Positions 15,027 to 15,904 of a DNA stretch of 15,904 nucleotides are shown piece after piece. Position numbers and translations under genes: made by a program. The notes beneath the pieces are model-generated. The model worked only from the letters and a program-made list of their open reading frames with translations. It ran no database searches and was not told the DNA's origin. The DNA is from an uncultured Paraprevotella sp. (GTDB lineage Bacteria > Bacteroidota > Bacteroidia > Bacteroidales > Bacteroidaceae). The stretch spans positions 1 to 15,904 of the forward strand of contig CAAFWT010000115.1 in NCBI GenBank assembly GCA_900766785.1, written 5' to 3'. Every line of letters begins with the position of its first letter. The stretch's first letter is position 1.

Positions 15027-15067
15027 AAAAACGCAAACGTTTGCATCCCCGGTCGCAAACGTTTGCG
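15027..15067 (-). terminator. Terminator hairpin built from two GCAAACGTTTGC palindromes
   Basis: Two copies of the perfect 12-base palindrome GCAAACGTTTGC lie at 15033-15044 and 15055-15066. Because each is self-complementary, they can pair with one another to give a 13-bp stem (15032-15044 with 15055-15067) and a 10-base loop. On the minus strand the stem is followed directly by TTTTT (15031-15027), the form of an intrinsic terminator for the leftward genes downstream of 15211. It also lies 60 bases after dprA and could serve both strands. The palindromes also resemble LacI-family operators. Confidence 0.6.
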
Positions 15068-15210
15068 GGGAAAAGGGCATTATTGAGGAGCTTTTGATGA
15101 TATGGCAGACTAATCTGTCAACAGCAGGATATTTCTTCTAAAATTCTTGCCTGTATCATTCGGGAATAATTTTATTACTGTCCGCTAAACTTTAGAGTGC
15201 AGCAGAAAAA

Positions 15211-15741
15211 TTAGGAGGATATGTCCTCTACTTGATTGGCACCTCCGGCGCGGCTCCATGATTTGGCAGCCTGATGGTTGACGTGTATTCGCGTATCAAA
15301 ATTGATTTCCGTGTCTTCTGGCAATACGTCTGCCAACGAGGCACTCTTGTCAACGGTAAGGATATAGCGACCATCTTTCAAGGATTCTGAAGTGGCACGT
15401 CGGCTATATGGCAGACAGTTTACCTTCTGCCATATAGCCATCGGCCTACCTGAGAAATGAGTGATGCCCAATTTGTCGGCCAAGAGCTTGCTAACGGAAA
15501 TCTGCGTGGTATCGGCATCCAGGATGATGACATCGTCGGAAGCGATAAAGTGGTGATAAGTCAGGGCGATGGCTGTCGAATCTGTCATCTCCTGTTCCCC
15601 TTGTCCACCTGTGGATGAGTCATCGTCGCTTGATCATCCCATAGCAAGAAGAACCGAGAATATCAACATCGGTGCCGTCCATCGGATGGTTTTGACTTTT
15701 CCTAGTAGGGGCATAGTGTTGAATATTGTTCTGGTCATCAT
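15211..15741 (-). pseudogene. Surface lipoprotein gene with TGA at the lipobox cysteine
   Basis: From ATG at 15741 the frame encodes a 35-residue basic then hydrophobic leader ending FSVLLAMG, then TGA at 15636-15634. It then continues in the same frame as SSDDDSSTGGQGEQE and a further 125 residues to TAA at 15211-15213. The stop falls exactly where a lipobox cysteine belongs, and the acidic SSDDDSS that follows matches the surface-export signal of Bacteroidetes lipoproteins. Full length would be 176 residues. A shorter protein could start at ATG 15588 but would lack the leader and stay in the cytoplasm. The body (ADVLPEDTEINFDTRIHVN and similar) is of no family I can name. It begins 16 bases after the stop of the upstream hydrolase gene, suggesting co-transcription. 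A sequencing error at one base is possible. Confidence 0.65.
15402..15439. repeat. Perfect 14-bp inverted repeat with 10-base loop inside the lipoprotein frame
   Basis: GGCTATATGGCAGA (15402-15415) and its exact complement TCTGCCATATAGCC (15426-15439) flank CAGTTTACCT. It lies inside the lipoprotein coding frame, where it encodes about AIWQKVNCLPYS. The segment ATATGGCAGAC (15406-15416) also occurs outside the gene at 15100-15110. Confidence 0.7.
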
Positions 15742-15757
15742 GTCAGAGTATTAAAGC

Positions 15758-15904
15758 CTATTTTACTTTGAAGTTATACATTTTCCCATAGTCTCTCAGG
15801 ATAGCCAGACGAAGTGACTTTTCACTGAGGTTGTAGAGGCATGACCATTGGGTCTGAGATGTGATATTTTTCAAGTCAGCTGGCTGTGAAACGTCTGACA
15901 GCAG
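15758..15904 (-). CDS. 3' end of a probable choloylglycine-hydrolase-like (Ntn) gene
   Basis: The minus strand is open from the window edge to TAG at 15760-15758, giving the last 48 residues of a protein. The block TSQTQWSCLYNLSEKSLRLAI followed by LRDYGKMYNFKVK resembles the C-terminal strand pair of linear-amide C-N hydrolases of the choloylglycine hydrolase / C45 acyltransferase group, where T-x-W/Y-S-x-x-Y-[ND]-L is typical. The catalytic N-terminal cysteine lies outside the window, so activity and substrate cannot be judged. It precedes the lipoprotein gene by 16 bases on the same strand. Confidence 0.5.
   Translation of the reverse strand: MLSDVSQPADLKNITSQTQWSCLYNLSEKSLRLAILRDYGKMYNFKVK

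Noticed and set aside
15032..15067. PurR boxes controlling a purine gene
   Set aside because: The motif resembles the enterobacterial PurR site, but it lies between two gene ends and not before a start, and PurR of that type is not expected in Bacteroidales.
15027..15067. Start of a CRISPR array
   Set aside because: Only two units 10 bases apart, each palindromic, with no further repeats or cas genes.
15634..15636. TGA read as selenocysteine
   Set aside because: A lipobox requires cysteine for lipidation, no selenoprotein family is involved, and no selenocysteine insertion stem was recognised right after the codon. Nonsense mutation or read error is simpler.

Overview
The window reads as a chromosomal segment of a Bacteroidales bacterium, most likely Prevotellaceae. 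The grounds are the TAnnTTTG-type -7 promoter elements, surface-protein tails of the type ...YNLxGQR...GxxxxGGKK, a lipoprotein with an acidic stretch just after the lipobox, an anaerobic-type sulfatase, and a housekeeping order (dapB, lepB, lepB-like, WbqC family) that I recall from Bacteroidales. The genus is inferred from style, not from a marker gene.

Region 1 (1-5989, plus strand) is accessory. It opens with the truncated 3' part of a RhuM-family gene that runs into a GGGG/CCCC inverted repeat. Next comes a three-gene surface cluster: a 708-residue secreted multidomain protein, a 53-residue acidic Trp/Asp-rich peptide gene, and a 1000-residue secreted sulfatase. The first and third proteins share one homologous non-catalytic module of about 145 residues, N-terminal in one and C-terminal in the other. 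This suggests a common ligand or location. The sulfatase carries serine, not cysteine, at the formylglycine position.

Region 2 (6095-12037, minus strand) is a compact housekeeping operon transcribed dapB > lepB > lepB-like > WbqC family > RluA family > PHP phosphatase. Spacing is short, with two ATGA stop/start overlaps, and a -7 element lies upstream of dapB. The second signal-peptidase paralogue seems to have lost both catalytic residues.

Region 3 (12158-14972, plus strand) is a divergent operon of a DUF2851 protein, a 4HBT acyl-CoA thioesterase and dprA. Both junctions overlap by ATGA, and the -7 element sits so close to the first ATG that the mRNA may be leaderless.

Region 4 (14973-15904) holds a striking hairpin made of two GCAAACGTTTGC palindromes between convergent genes. 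It is followed on the minus strand by a lipoprotein gene whose lipobox cysteine codon is an in-frame TGA, and by the 3' end of a probable choloylglycine-hydrolase-like (Ntn) gene just upstream of it. No tRNA, rRNA, CRISPR array or intact mobile element was recognised.
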